Part shown: positions 49,063-57,797 of the stretch, piece after piece
Layout: each line of letters begins with the position of its first letter
Position numbering within the stretch: the first letter of the stretch is position 1
DNA from: DATLNF01 sp963765815
GTDB lineage: Bacteria > Actinomycetota > Actinomycetes > BP-191
Assembly: GCA_963765815.1 (NCBI GenBank)
Contig: CAVXXT010000008.1
Location: 759,906 to 823,905, forward strand
Direction of reading: 5' to 3'
DNA length: 64,000 bases
Translations under genes and position numbers: made by a program
Notes under the pieces: model-generated
What the model saw: only the letters and a program-made list of their open reading frames with translations
The model's database searches: none
What the model was told of the DNA's origin: nothing

Positions 49063-50571
49063 GTGGCCAACGACATCGACCCGACGTTCCTCGCCCTGCC
49101 GCTGCGCGAGCTCGCCGACGCGGCGCTCAGTCGCGCGCGCGACCTGCGCCTCGACCACGCCGACATCCGGGTGGAGCGGATCGCGTCGCAGCGGCTGACG
49201 CTGCGCGACGCGAAGCTCGAGTCGGCCGAACGCAATGACCAGGTCGGCTTCGGCGTGCGCGTCATCGCCGACGGCACCTGGGGGTTCGCCGCGGCGAGCG
49301 ACCTCACACCGGACGCGGTCGCGCGCGCCGTCGACACCGCGGTCGACGTCGCGCGGGTCACGTCGCAGGCCTGCACGGAGCGGATCGAGCTCGCGCCGGA
49401 GCCGGCGTACGGCGACGTCACCTGGGTGTCGGCGTATGACGGCGACCCGTTCTCGGTGCCGGAGGGCGAGCAGGTCGAGCTGCTCGCCGGCTGGAGCCGC
49501 CGGCTGCTCGCCAGCGACGCCGTCAGCCACGTCGACGCCGAGCTGGGAGCAGTGCGGGAGAACAAGTTCTACGCCGACCTGGCCGGCACCACGACGACCC
49601 AGCAGCGGGTCCGGGTGCAGCCGACCGTCACTGCGGTGTGGGTCGACGCGGCGACCGGCGGGTTCGAGACGATGACCTCGCTCGCACCGCCCGCGGGCCG
49701 CGGATTCGAGTACCTCACCGGGTCCGGCTGGGACTGGGACGCCGAGCTCGACGAGCTGCCGTCGCTGCTCGAGGAGCGGTCGAAGGCGCCCAGCGTCACG
49801 GCCGGCACCTACGACCTGGTCATCCACCCGAGCAACCTGTGGCTGACCATCCACGAGTCGGTCGGGCACGCGACCGAGCTCGACCGCGCGCTCGGCTACG
49901 AGGCCAACTACGCCGGCACGTCCTGGGCGACCTTCGAGGGCTTCGCCGACCGGCGCTTCGGCTCGGCCGCGATGAACGTCACCGGCGATCGCACCGCCGA
50001 GCACGGGCTGTCGACGGTCGGCTGGGACGACGAGGGCGTCGCCGCGCAGCAGTGGGACATCGTCCGCGACGGCATGCACGTGGGCTACCAGCTCGACCGG
50101 CGTACGGCGGCCCTGAAGGGCTTCGGCCGTTCCAACGGCTGCGGCTTCGCGGACTCACCGGCGCACATGCCGATCCAGCGCATGCCCAACGTGTCACTGG
50201 AAGCCGACCCCCACGGCCCGGACACCGACGGCCTGATCGCCGGCGTCGAGCGCGGCATCTACGCGGTCGGCGACAAGAGCTGGTCGATCGACATGCAGCG
50301 CTTCAACTTCCAGTTCACCGCGCAGCGCTTCTACGAGATCCGCAACGGCAAGCTGGCCGGCCAGCTGCGCGACGTCGCGTATCAAGGCTCCGGCCCGTCG
50401 TTCTGGGGCAGCCTCGAAGCGGTCGGCGGTCCGTCGACGTACCTCCTCGCCGGCGCCTTCAACTGCGGCAAGGGCCAGCCCGGGCAGGTCGCGCCGGTCA
50501 GCCACGGCTGCCCGAGCGCGCTGTTCCGCGGCGTCCGCATCCTCAACACCCGTGAGGAGAGCGGCCGATGA
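49063..50571 (+). CDS. tldD: TldD-type metallopeptidase
   Basis: A 502-aa TldD/PmbA protein. It carries the zinc motif WLTIHESVGHATELDRALGY and the conserved GFADSPAHMPIQRMPN and AFNCGKGQPGQ blocks. TldD forms a heterodimer with TldE that degrades unfolded peptides and matures some ribosomal peptides. GTG 49063. The tldE gene overlaps its stop (ATGA). Confidence 0.92.
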   Translation: MANDIDPTFLALPLRELADAALSRARDLRLDHADIRVERIASQRLTLRDAKLESAERNDQVGFGVRVIADGTWGFAAASDLTPDAVARAVDTAVDVARVTSQACTERIELAPEPAYGDVTWVSAYDGDPFSVPEGEQVELLAGWSRRLLASDAVSHVDAELGAVRENKFYADLAGTTTTQQRVRVQPTVTAVWVDAATGGFETMTSLAPPAGRGFEYLTGSGWDWDAELDELPSLLEERSKAPSVTAGTYDLVIHPSNLWLTIHESVGHATELDRALGYEANYAGTSWATFEGFADRRFGSAAMNVTGDRTAEHGLSTVGWDDEGVAAQQWDIVRDGMHVGYQLDRRTAALKGFGRSNGCGFADSPAHMPIQRMPNVSLEADPHGPDTDGLIAGVERGIYAVGDKSWSIDMQRFNFQFTAQRFYEIRNGKLAGQLRDVAYQGSGPSFWGSLEAVGGPSTYLLAGAFNCGKGQPGQVAPVSHGCPSALFRGVRILNTREESGR

Positions 50572-51935
50572 CCCCGCAGGAGCTCGCCGAGCGGGCGCTC
50601 GCCGCGTCGCGCACCGACGGCTGCGTCGTGCTGGTGCGCACGACCAGCACGGCCAACCTGCGGTGGGCCGTCAACACGTTGACGACCAACGGCGTGATGT
50701 CGACGTCGGCCGTCACCGTCATCGCGGTCGACGGCACGTCCGCCGGCTCGGTGACGCGGATGGCGGTCGGCGCCGAGGACGTCGAGGACCTGGTGCGCGC
50801 GGCGGAGCTGTCCGCGCGGGAGAGCGGCCCGGCGCCCGACGCGCAGCCGCTGGTCGAGGGCGACGCCGACACCGCGTGGTCCGATCCGCCGGCCGAGACC
50901 GCGATCGCGGCGCACGCCGGCGTGGCCGGCGGGCTGCGCGCGGCGTTCGACGAGGCGCGCGGCGCGGGACACCGGCTCTACGGCTTCGCCGAGCACATGG
51001 TCGAGACGACCTACCTCGCGTCGTCGACCGGGCTGCGTCGCCGGCACGTCCAGCCCGGCGGCGTCGTCGAGCTGACCGGGCGGTCCGACGACGGCTCGCG
51101 GTCGGCCTGGGCCGGCCAGCCGATCCGCGCCGGCGCGGACGCCAACGTGGCGGCGCTGGCGGACGACGTACGACGGCGCCTGGAGTGGGCGAAGCGACGC
51201 GTCGACCTGCCGCCCGGTCGTTACGAGACGGTGCTGCCGCCGACCGCGGTGGGCGACCTGCTGCTCTACCTCACGTGGTCGGCCGGCGGCCTCGACGCAC
51301 ACGAGGGGCGCACGGTCTTCAGCAGGTCGGGCGGCGGCACACGTGTCGGCGAGGCCTTGTCGCCCTTACCCCTCACTCTGCACAGCGACCCGGCGATGCC
51401 GGGCTGGGAGAGCGCGCCGTTCGTCATCGCGCCCGCGTCTGCGCGCACGGTGTCGGTCTTCGACAACGGCCTGCCGGTCCGGCGTACCGACTGGGTTCGC
51501 GAGGGCACACTCACGTCGCTCGTCACGTCGCGCGCCGAGGCCGCCACCACCGGCCTCGAGCCTGCGCCGATGATCGCCAACCTCGCGCTGGGCGCGGACG
51601 GCAGCACCGGCACCGTCGACGAGATGGTCGCGTCGACCGAGCGCGGGCTGCTGCTGACCTGCCTCTGGTACATCCGCGAGGTCGACCCGCAGACGCTGCT
51701 GCTCACCGGCCTCACCCGCGACGGCGTGTTCGTCATCGAAGGCGGAGAGGTCGTCGGCGCGACGACCAACTACCGGTTCAACGAGAGTCCGGTCGACCTG
51801 CTGCGCCGGGCGGCAGAAGTGGGTACGCCGGTTGCCACGCTGCCGAGGGAGTTCGGCGAGGGGCAGGTCGCCACGGTCATGCCGCCGATGCGGATCCCGG
51901 ACTTCAACATGAGCTCGGTGAGCGACGCGCAGTAG
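50568..51935 (+). CDS. tldE: TldE/PmbA-type partner protein
   Basis: A 455-aa PmbA-like protein. It lacks the HExxH motif, as expected for the non-catalytic partner, and has the family blocks PGRYETVLPPTAVGDLLLYL and GVFVIEGGEVVGATTNYRFN. Overlaps tldD by four bases. The two together should form the functional peptidase. No recognised modified-peptide cluster is adjacent. Confidence 0.9.
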   Translation: MTPQELAERALAASRTDGCVVLVRTTSTANLRWAVNTLTTNGVMSTSAVTVIAVDGTSAGSVTRMAVGAEDVEDLVRAAELSARESGPAPDAQPLVEGDADTAWSDPPAETAIAAHAGVAGGLRAAFDEARGAGHRLYGFAEHMVETTYLASSTGLRRRHVQPGGVVELTGRSDDGSRSAWAGQPIRAGADANVAALADDVRRRLEWAKRRVDLPPGRYETVLPPTAVGDLLLYLTWSAGGLDAHEGRTVFSRSGGGTRVGEALSPLPLTLHSDPAMPGWESAPFVIAPASARTVSVFDNGLPVRRTDWVREGTLTSLVTSRAEAATTGLEPAPMIANLALGADGSTGTVDEMVASTERGLLLTCLWYIREVDPQTLLLTGLTRDGVFVIEGGEVVGATTNYRFNESPVDLLRRAAEVGTPVATLPREFGEGQVATVMPPMRIPDFNMSSVSDAQ

Positions 51936-51952
51936 GGCAGTCGGGCCGAGGG

Positions 51953-52333
51953 TCAGCCGGCGCCGTTCATCGCGGTGAAGAGCTCACCCAGCGGCCGAGA
52001 CTTGTTCACGAACCCGTCGGCGCCCCCGGCGAGCGCCTGGCGCTCCAAGTCGTCGCTGGACCACATGACGATCAGCGCGTCGGGGCAGCTGGACCGGAGC
52101 TGGGGGAGCGCGTCGAGCCCCTGAAGGCGCGGCATGCCCTGATCGAGCACGATCACCTGCGGGTGCAGCGCGCGAGCCATCTCGACCGCCTCCTGGCCGT
52201 CGCGGGCCTCACCCACGACCTCCCAGCCGTCTGCGGCGTCGACGAGCCCGCGGACGTCGTGGCGCATCGCGGGCACGTCGTCGACGACCAGCACTGTCCT
52301 CGGTGAGGACGGGTCGCGGTCATCGGCGTGCAC
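51953..52333 (-). CDS. Single-domain response regulator
   Basis: A 126-aa CheY-like receiver with nothing else. The acidic pocket is VVDDVP (D18, D19), the phosphoacceptor is D64 in VIVLDQGMPRLQG, the switch residue is in MWSSDD and the lysine is K111 in FVNKSRP. Without an output domain it must act through another protein. The nearby RsbW-like kinase (52488) and chemoreceptor (53421) are possible partners, which is inference. Confidence 0.9.
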   Translation of the reverse strand: MHADDRDPSSPRTVLVVDDVPAMRHDVRGLVDAADGWEVVGEARDGQEAVEMARALHPQVIVLDQGMPRLQGLDALPQLRSSCPDALIVMWSSDDLERQALAGGADGFVNKSRPLGELFTAMNGAG

Positions 52334-52487
52334 GGGGCTCCTCGCGGGTTCGAGCGGGTTTGCAGAGCATGGTGCCCATAGTGTCTTAACGGAAAGCGTC
52401 GATCTGTGTTCCGCGCGACGAACTGCGCGGCCACACGTTAGTCAGGTGACACAGGCCGCGTGGGGCGCCCTGTCCACGGGAGGTCCG

Positions 52488-52907
52488 ATGCGCAGCAGCT
52501 CGGTGCGAGCGCTCGCGCACATCGTGGCCGCACCCCACCCGCTCTCCGGCGGGATGCACCTCGCCCACGAGCCGCTCAGCGCGGGGGTCGCCCGCGGTCA
52601 CGTCCGCTCCGTCGTCGCCGAGTGGGCCCAGTCCGAGCGGGTGCAGGACGCCCTGCTGCTCACCACCGAGCTGGTGTCCAACGCGATCCTGCACGGCTGG
52701 CCGGACGTGGTCCTGCGGGCCGAGCTCGCCGACGGCGAGCGCCTGCGGGTCGAGGTCTTCGACTCGTCTCCGGCGCTCCCGCGGGTGCGCGCCGCATGGG
52801 CCGGCGGCGGGCGCGGACTCGCGATCGTCGACGAGACCGCCGACGGCTGGGGTGTCATCCCCTCGCCCGACGGTGGGAAGACCGTCTGGTTCGAGCTGCT
52901 CGGATAG
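52488..52907 (+). CDS. RsbW-like anti-sigma histidine-kinase-fold protein
   Basis: A 139-aa HATPase_c_2 protein. The N-box is LLLTTELVSNAILHGWPDVV and the G1/G2 region is GGGRGLAIVDETADGWGV, with a final KTVWFEL strand. Such proteins are anti-sigma or anti-anti-sigma kinases, or stand-alone regulators in actinomycetes. GGGAGG lies four bases before ATG 52488. No sigma or anti-sigma antagonist gene is adjacent. Confidence 0.87.
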   Translation: MRSSSVRALAHIVAAPHPLSGGMHLAHEPLSAGVARGHVRSVVAEWAQSERVQDALLLTTELVSNAILHGWPDVVLRAELADGERLRVEVFDSSPALPRVRAAWAGGGRGLAIVDETADGWGVIPSPDGGKTVWFELLG

Positions 52908-53107
52908 GCAGCTTTCCCGGCAGGTCGGACACCAGCCGGACGATCCCCTGGTCACTACTGGTCCGTTCGGACTAGTCCGTCGATGACCAAGCGCTGAGAT
53001 TCTCTTCGCGACTGCTGTCGCGAAGTTCGGCTGTCAGGCGCTGTCAGCGCCATGGTCGGCGTCGATACCTTCTGTACACCCCAGCAAAGCGTATGGAAGG
53101 AAATTCG
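52908..53107 (+). other. Intergenic region upstream of orphan peptide gene
   Basis: A 200-bp stretch with no open frame I can support. It contains short palindromes such as TCGGACTAGTCCG (52967-52979) and TTCGCGAC..GTCGCGAA (about 53005-53022), and a TACCTT at about 53066 that could be a -10. It probably holds a regulated promoter for the 57-aa peptide. Confidence 0.4.
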
Positions 53108-53281
53108 ATGTTCGAGCTCGAGACCCTGGCGGGACCGGTGCAGTCGACCGACGCCGGGCTGGCCGAGGCGCTGGCCGAGGCGCTCAACCACGAGATGCAC
53201 ACCCGGCTTGAGGGCTTCTACACCGCCGTCGCGGCGGGCGCCCGGGACGTCCCGGTGTTCGCCCCCGTGCTCGTCGCCTGA
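53108..53281 (+). CDS. Orphan 57-aa peptide
   Basis: A 57-codon frame starting MFELETLAGPVQSTDAG, with an amphipathic middle (LAEALAEALNHEMHTRLEGF) and a hydrophobic end, VPVFAPVLVA. GGAAGGA lies six bases before the ATG, and a strong intrinsic terminator starts 17 bases after the stop, so this is a well-defined monocistronic unit. It has no cysteine, no signal peptide and no family I recognise. It could be a leader-type precursor peptide or a small regulator. tldD-tldE lie 1.2 kb upstream, but a link is speculation. Confidence 0.65.
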   Translation: MFELETLAGPVQSTDAGLAEALAEALNHEMHTRLEGFYTAVAAGARDVPVFAPVLVA

Positions 53282-53297
53282 CCTCGACGCGACTTCC

Positions 53298-53353
53298 GGA
53301 TCCTCGCCAGGATCCGTCGGCCCTCCGGAGCTCACGCTCCGGGGGGCTTTTTT
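53298..53353 (+). terminator. Strong intrinsic terminator
   Basis: GGATCC-TCGCCA-GGATCC is followed by a second hairpin, CCCTCCGGAG-N6-CTCCGGGGGG (53321-53346), and six T at 53348-53353. It is the only classical hairpin-plus-T-run terminator I found in the window. Confidence 0.85.
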
Positions 53354-53420
53354 CTGTGCGTGTCGTGACATCTGCGCAAGACCATCGGCCATGCTGGGAG
53401 AGGACAGTGTGGGGGTGACG

Positions 53421-54992
53421 ATGACCGATACGACGCGTGGGGGATCAGTGGACCACCGCAAGCGCATGCTCCTTGCCGCCAACCTGTTCGGCTGGGGCGG
53501 GGTTGCGCTGTCCGTGCTGGCGGCGTACGTCGTCAACCACGAGCAGGGGCTGGGTGACCAGCGGGACATCGTGATCTGGGGTATCGCGGGCGTCGTCAAC
53601 ATGTTCGTCGTCAGCGGCCTGCCCGGGATCCTGCGCGCGATGCCGGGACTCGTGACGTACCTGCGCCCCATCAAGACGCTGCTCTACATCACCAACCTGG
53701 TCGTCGCCGGCGGGCTCACGGCGGTCGCGGGCGGCATGTCCGGCCCGGTCTGGCTGGTGCTGCTGCCGACGGTGATCTTCGCCGCGCTCAACACCACTCG
53801 CAACGAGGCGATCTTCTGGGGGGTCGCCTCGTCCGTGACCGTCGTGTTCGTCGCCGTGCTCTCGGACACCCTGGATCGCGAGCACGCCGCCACCCTCCTC
53901 GTCGCCGTCGTGCTGCTCCCGGCGCTGGGGGCCTACCTGGGCACGCTCACGAGCTCGCTCTACACGATGCGCGGCGAGGCGCGGGAGGACCGCACCTTCA
54001 TGGTCACGCGAGTGGGCGAGCTGTCCCACGCGCTCGGCCGGGCCGCCGACGGGGACCTCTCGGTCTCGGTCGAGCTGCGTGACGACGACAACGAGCTCGC
54101 GCCGCTGGCGCTGGCCTTCCGCGACACGATGACCAACCTGCGCGAGCTGGTGTCGCAGATCCGCTCGGGTGGCGAGCACATCACCGCGAGCGCCGGTGAG
54201 CTGCTGGCGACGGCGGAGGAGCACGCGGTGTCGGCGACGGAGCAGTCCAGCGCCGTGACCGAGACGTCCTCGACGATCGAGGAGCTGGCGGCGACGGCGG
54301 CGCAGATCGCGGACACGGCTGAGGCGGTCGCGCGCTACGCCGCCGAGACGCTGCGTTACGCCGAGCAGGGCCGCGAGGCGGTCGGCGCGAGCGTGGACTC
54401 GATGGACAAGATCTCCTACCGGGTGGAGCAGATCGCGTCGCGGGCGCTGTCGCTGGGGGAGAAGAGCCACGAGATCGGCCGGATCCTCGATGTGATCGAC
54501 GACCTGGCGGACCAGACCAACCTGCTGGCGCTGAACGCCGCGATCGAGGCGGCGCGGGCCGGTGAGCACGGCCGTGGCTTCGCCGTGGTCGCGAGCGAGG
54601 TGCGCAAGCTGGCGGAGCGCTCGATGACGGCGACGAAGGACATCCAGGGGATCATCGGGGAGATCCAGTCGGAGACGAACTCCACGATCATCGCCTCGGA
54701 AGAGGGCGCCAAGGAGGTCAAGAACGGCACCACGCTCGCCCGTGGGGTCGTCGAGGCACTGGAGCGGATCTCCGGGATGGTGGACGAGACGACGACGGCG
54801 GCGAAGGAGATCTCCATCGCGACCCAGCAGCAGCGCTCCGCGTCGGATCAGGTCGTCGCGGCGATGAACCAGGTGTCGGACGTGTCCCGGCAGTACGCCG
54901 TCGGCTCCAAGCAGGCGGCCGCCGCGGCCTCCGAGCTCAACTCGCTCGCCACCGACCTGCGTACGTCGATCTCCCGCTTCCGCACCACCTGA
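53421..54992 (+). CDS. Methyl-accepting chemotaxis protein
   Basis: A 523-aa receptor. The N-terminal 200 residues hold about six hydrophobic helices with short loops, so sensing is intramembrane or cytoplasmic rather than by a large outer domain. A HAMP-like segment (GRAADGDLSVSVELRDDDNE) follows. The signalling tip is DQTNLLALNAAIEAARAGEH and GRGFAVVASEVRKLAERS. Chemoreceptors control CheA, but no che or fla genes are in this window. Confidence 0.9.
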   Translation: MTDTTRGGSVDHRKRMLLAANLFGWGGVALSVLAAYVVNHEQGLGDQRDIVIWGIAGVVNMFVVSGLPGILRAMPGLVTYLRPIKTLLYITNLVVAGGLTAVAGGMSGPVWLVLLPTVIFAALNTTRNEAIFWGVASSVTVVFVAVLSDTLDREHAATLLVAVVLLPALGAYLGTLTSSLYTMRGEAREDRTFMVTRVGELSHALGRAADGDLSVSVELRDDDNELAPLALAFRDTMTNLRELVSQIRSGGEHITASAGELLATAEEHAVSATEQSSAVTETSSTIEELAATAAQIADTAEAVARYAAETLRYAEQGREAVGASVDSMDKISYRVEQIASRALSLGEKSHEIGRILDVIDDLADQTNLLALNAAIEAARAGEHGRGFAVVASEVRKLAERSMTATKDIQGIIGEIQSETNSTIIASEEGAKEVKNGTTLARGVVEALERISGMVDETTTAAKEISIATQQQRSASDQVVAAMNQVSDVSRQYAVGSKQAAAAASELNSLATDLRTSISRFRTT

Positions 54993-54999
54993 CCGTCGG

Positions 55000-55787
55000 T
55001 CAGGCGCGGCCGACGGCGAGGAGATGCGCGCTGGTCGCGATCAGCGCCGGGTCGGTCTCGACGGTGCGGGCGAGGCGCAGCGCGGAGCCGACGTAGTCGT
55101 CGAACTTGTCCATTCCCGCGGCGTCGAGAGCCATCCACGCGGGGCCTTCGACGCCGAGCACCTCGACGTCGCGCGGGCCGGCTGACCGCATCTCGTCGGC
55201 CAGCTCGTCCGCGGTGTGGAAGTAGGCCGTCGTGAAGCCGAGCGTCGGGTCGTGCTCGCCGGTCGCGAGCACCGGTCGCAGCTTCGCGAGGGTCGCCTCG
55301 CTCAGCTCGCCGGTCGCGCACCAGTCGAGCAGCGCGGTGTAGCGGCCGATCGCGGCCGCGATGACCGGGCCGCCGGGGCGGCAGACCCGCGCCGCCTGAG
55401 CGATGGCTGTCGTCCGCTCGTCCCTCCCCATCAGGTGGTAGAGCGGACCGAGGAGCAGCACCGCATCGGCCGAGTCATCGGGTTCGGCCAGCGCCCGCGC
55501 GTCGCCGACGGCCGCGGTGAACCCGCCGTGCTGCCGCGCGGTGTCGACGTGCTCCGGCACGACGTCGAGAGGAGGTGCACGTCGAAGCCGCGCTCGGCCA
55601 GCCAGGCGGCGTACACGCCGGTGGCACCACCCACATCGAGGATGCGCGCGGGCGCGACCGGGAGGTAGCGCGTCAGCAGCTCTCTGGTGCGGAGCAGCTC
55701 GAGCCGGCCGTGCGGTGTGCGCAGCAGCCGCTGCCCCTCGTCCTGGCCGCGGTAGTACGTGAGCAGGTCGTCCCCGCGCTCCGTCAT
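55000..55787 (-). pseudogene. SAM-dependent methyltransferase, frameshifted
   Basis: The N-terminal half (55787 down to about 55570) has ARILDVGGATGVYAAWLAER, the SAM site, and ends GFDVHLL. The C-terminal half (55000-55560) resumes VPEHVDTARQHGGFTAAVGD and LLGPLYHLMGRDERTTAIAQ. Removing an extra TC near 55570 joins them as FDVHLLDVVPEHVD. The fused protein would be about 260 aa, normal for the class. The gene is convergent with the chemoreceptor. The frameshift is probably a sequence error. Confidence 0.78.
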
Positions 55788-55854
55788 CGCCGCAGCGTGG
55801 CCGTCAGACGTCGGTCGCCGCAACCCGATTGCGCCGCGCTCGGCAGGCGAGTCG

Positions 55855-57243
55855 CTACGCGGCGTGCTGCATGAGGACGGCGACGACGTAGTGCAGGTCG
55901 AGCCGGTCGCCGGTGACCATCGGCGGGAGGGTGGTGGCGGTGATGATGCCGGCCGGGTCGAGGGCCGCGGCGGACTGGGCTGGCGGGGCGGTGTGCTGGA
56001 TGACCGGCACGCCGTCGGCGGTCTTGACGGTCAGCGTGCGGTCGGGGTGCAGGGTGAGCTGGAAGTCGAGCTGGTGGATCAGGGTGTGGTGCCGGCTGCA
56101 GACGAGCACCAAGTTGGCGAGGTCGGTGGGTCCGCCGGCGGACCAGTACTCGACGTGATGGCCGTGCAGGCGGTGAGTGCGGGTGCAGCCGGGGAAGCGG
56201 CAGCGTTCGCCGTCGAGCTGGCCGAGCAGCGCGCGCAGCGGGTCGCTCAGGGTCCGGCTGCTGCGGCCGAGGTCGAACTTGGTGAGGTCGGCGGCGATCA
56301 ACGGGCGTACGTGCGTCTTGAGCTCGTCGAGGGTGGGCGCGGCGTTCGGCGGGAGGATCTCGCCGTCGGCGGAGCGGGCCCAGCCGGAGATCGGGTCGAC
56401 CTGGGCGGTGAGCCGCTGCCGGGCGCGCCGGGCGGCGTCCGGCTTGCCCTTGATGGTGGTGGCGAGCGCGGTCTGCGCGATCCGCACCATCCCTTCGGCG
56501 ATGCTCGCCCGCACCGTCGGGTCGCTGTCCTGGTCGCCGAGCGGGCGGCGCTCCTGTGGAGAACTGCGTTCCGCGGAACGCTCCGCGCCGTCGTCCTGCG
56601 CGCCGTCGCGTTCCGCGGAACGTTCCGCGTCCGCGTCCGCGTCCGCGTCCTCGTCCTGGGCAGCACTGCGCTCCCGGTCGATCTCCTCCCGTGCCGCGTC
56701 GATCGCGGCGAGCAGGATCGCGCCCTGCTCGGCCGGCAGCTTCACCGTGACGCTCATCGTGCCGTCGTCGTCGTAGCGCACCGTCGAGCGCATCTTCCAT
56801 CCGGCGTAGCCGGGGTCGGTCTTGTCCTCAGCCGGCTTCCGGGCCCGGCGCACGCCGCGGACCGTCCGCTCCAGTTGCGCGCCGGTCATCACCCGGGCCA
56901 GGTCGATCCAGGTCTGCTCGTCCTCAGGTGTGGCGACCCGGGTCATCGCCCGGACCTGGGAGTAGGACAGCTCGCCGCGGCACATCGCCGCGCTGATGTC
57001 GGGAAGCGTCGACAGCGCACGTGCCGTGCGCGCCCGCTCCTGCGCCGCCCGCGGCGCCCAGCCGAGCCGACAGCTCAGCCAGTGCGCCAACGACAGGAAC
57101 CCCAAGGTCGCCCACCCGTTGCGCCGGTCGTACTCCGCGATCAGCGCCATCAGCCGCGCCTCACCCGCCGCCACGCGGCCGGCCCAGGTCGCGATCTCAT
57201 CCGCAACCTGCTCGTCAGACAGTGCATCGAAGGTCTCCGTCAT
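55855..57243 (-). CDS. DUF222-HNH endonuclease-domain protein (13E12 type)
   Basis: A 462-aa protein. The N-terminal DUF222 domain (AARLMALIAEYDRRNGW-like start, then LSLAHWLSCRLGWAPRAAQE) and a C-terminal HNH motif (CRFPGCTRTHRLHGHHVEYW, NLVLVCSRHHTLIHQ) match the 13E12-repeat family abundant in actinobacteria. Between them is a low-complexity insert with repeated Asp-Ala and SAER units encoded by GCGTCC tandem repeats (about 56629-56652). TATCGT plus six bases precedes ATG 57243. The biological role is unsettled. Possibly mobile. Confidence 0.88.
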   Translation of the reverse strand: MTETFDALSDEQVADEIATWAGRVAAGEARLMALIAEYDRRNGWATLGFLSLAHWLSCRLGWAPRAAQERARTARALSTLPDISAAMCRGELSYSQVRAMTRVATPEDEQTWIDLARVMTGAQLERTVRGVRRARKPAEDKTDPGYAGWKMRSTVRYDDDGTMSVTVKLPAEQGAILLAAIDAAREEIDRERSAAQDEDADADADAERSAERDGAQDDGAERSAERSSPQERRPLGDQDSDPTVRASIAEGMVRIAQTALATTIKGKPDAARRARQRLTAQVDPISGWARSADGEILPPNAAPTLDELKTHVRPLIAADLTKFDLGRSSRTLSDPLRALLGQLDGERCRFPGCTRTHRLHGHHVEYWSAGGPTDLANLVLVCSRHHTLIHQLDFQLTLHPDRTLTVKTADGVPVIQHTAPPAQSAAALDPAGIITATTLPPMVTGDRLDLHYVVAVLMQHAA

Positions 57244-57332
57244 CCCTCGACGATAGAGACCAGGTGTGACAATTTCGCGGGCTGAAAGCGCTGGCGCGCA
57301 GCGGTTCTGGGCAGCCAAGTAGGGTCCGACGG

Positions 57333-57797
57333 GTGAGGGAGCGGGAGGTCGTCGTACGGCGCGGGGCGCGCGTCGTCGTCGTCGACCCTGTGGGGCGAGT
57401 GCTGCTGTTGTTGGGTTTCGACCCGGAGACTCCCGACGTCCAGTACTGGTACACGCCGGGCGGCGGGCTCGAGCCGGGAGAGACTTCCGTGGTCGCCGCC
57501 GTCCGCGAGCTGTACGAGGAGACCGGGCTGGCCGTCACCGCGGCGGACCTCGGCGAGCCGGTGTGCGAGGACTTCGACGAGTTCCCTTTCGAGGGCCGGC
57601 TCTACCAGCAGACCAACGACTTCTTCCTGCTGCGCACGTCTGCCTTCACCGCCACGCCGCTGGCGTTCGAGAGTCACGAGCTGCGCAGCGTCGTACGCCT
57701 CGCGTGGTTCACCCTCGACGAGCTCGTGGCGTCGGTCGAGACCTTCTATCCGGCCGAGCTGCCTGACCTGGTGCGTCAGGCGATCGCGCTCGGCTGA
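57333..57797 (+). CDS. Nudix hydrolase
   Basis: A 154-aa protein. The Nudix box GGGLEPGETSVVAAVRELYE followed by ETGL fits Gx5Ex7REUxEExGU exactly. Members hydrolyse nucleoside diphosphates linked to another moiety, and the substrate is unknown. GTG 57333. Its 3' end overlaps the convergent IMPase gene by 22 bases. Confidence 0.9.
   Translation: MREREVVVRRGARVVVVDPVGRVLLLLGFDPETPDVQYWYTPGGGLEPGETSVVAAVRELYEETGLAVTAADLGEPVCEDFDEFPFEGRLYQQTNDFFLLRTSAFTATPLAFESHELRSVVRLAWFTLDELVASVETFYPAELPDLVRQAIALG

Noticed and set aside
49063..53281. RiPP cluster made of tldD-tldE and the 57-aa peptide
   Set aside because: Two unrelated regulators lie between, there is no modification enzyme, and TldD/E are general housekeeping peptidases. 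Kept only as a remote possibility.
56629..56652. GCGTCC tandem array as a possible CRISPR or VNTR locus
   Set aside because: The repeats are 6 bp, contiguous and in frame inside the DUF222-HNH gene. There are no spacers and no cas genes.
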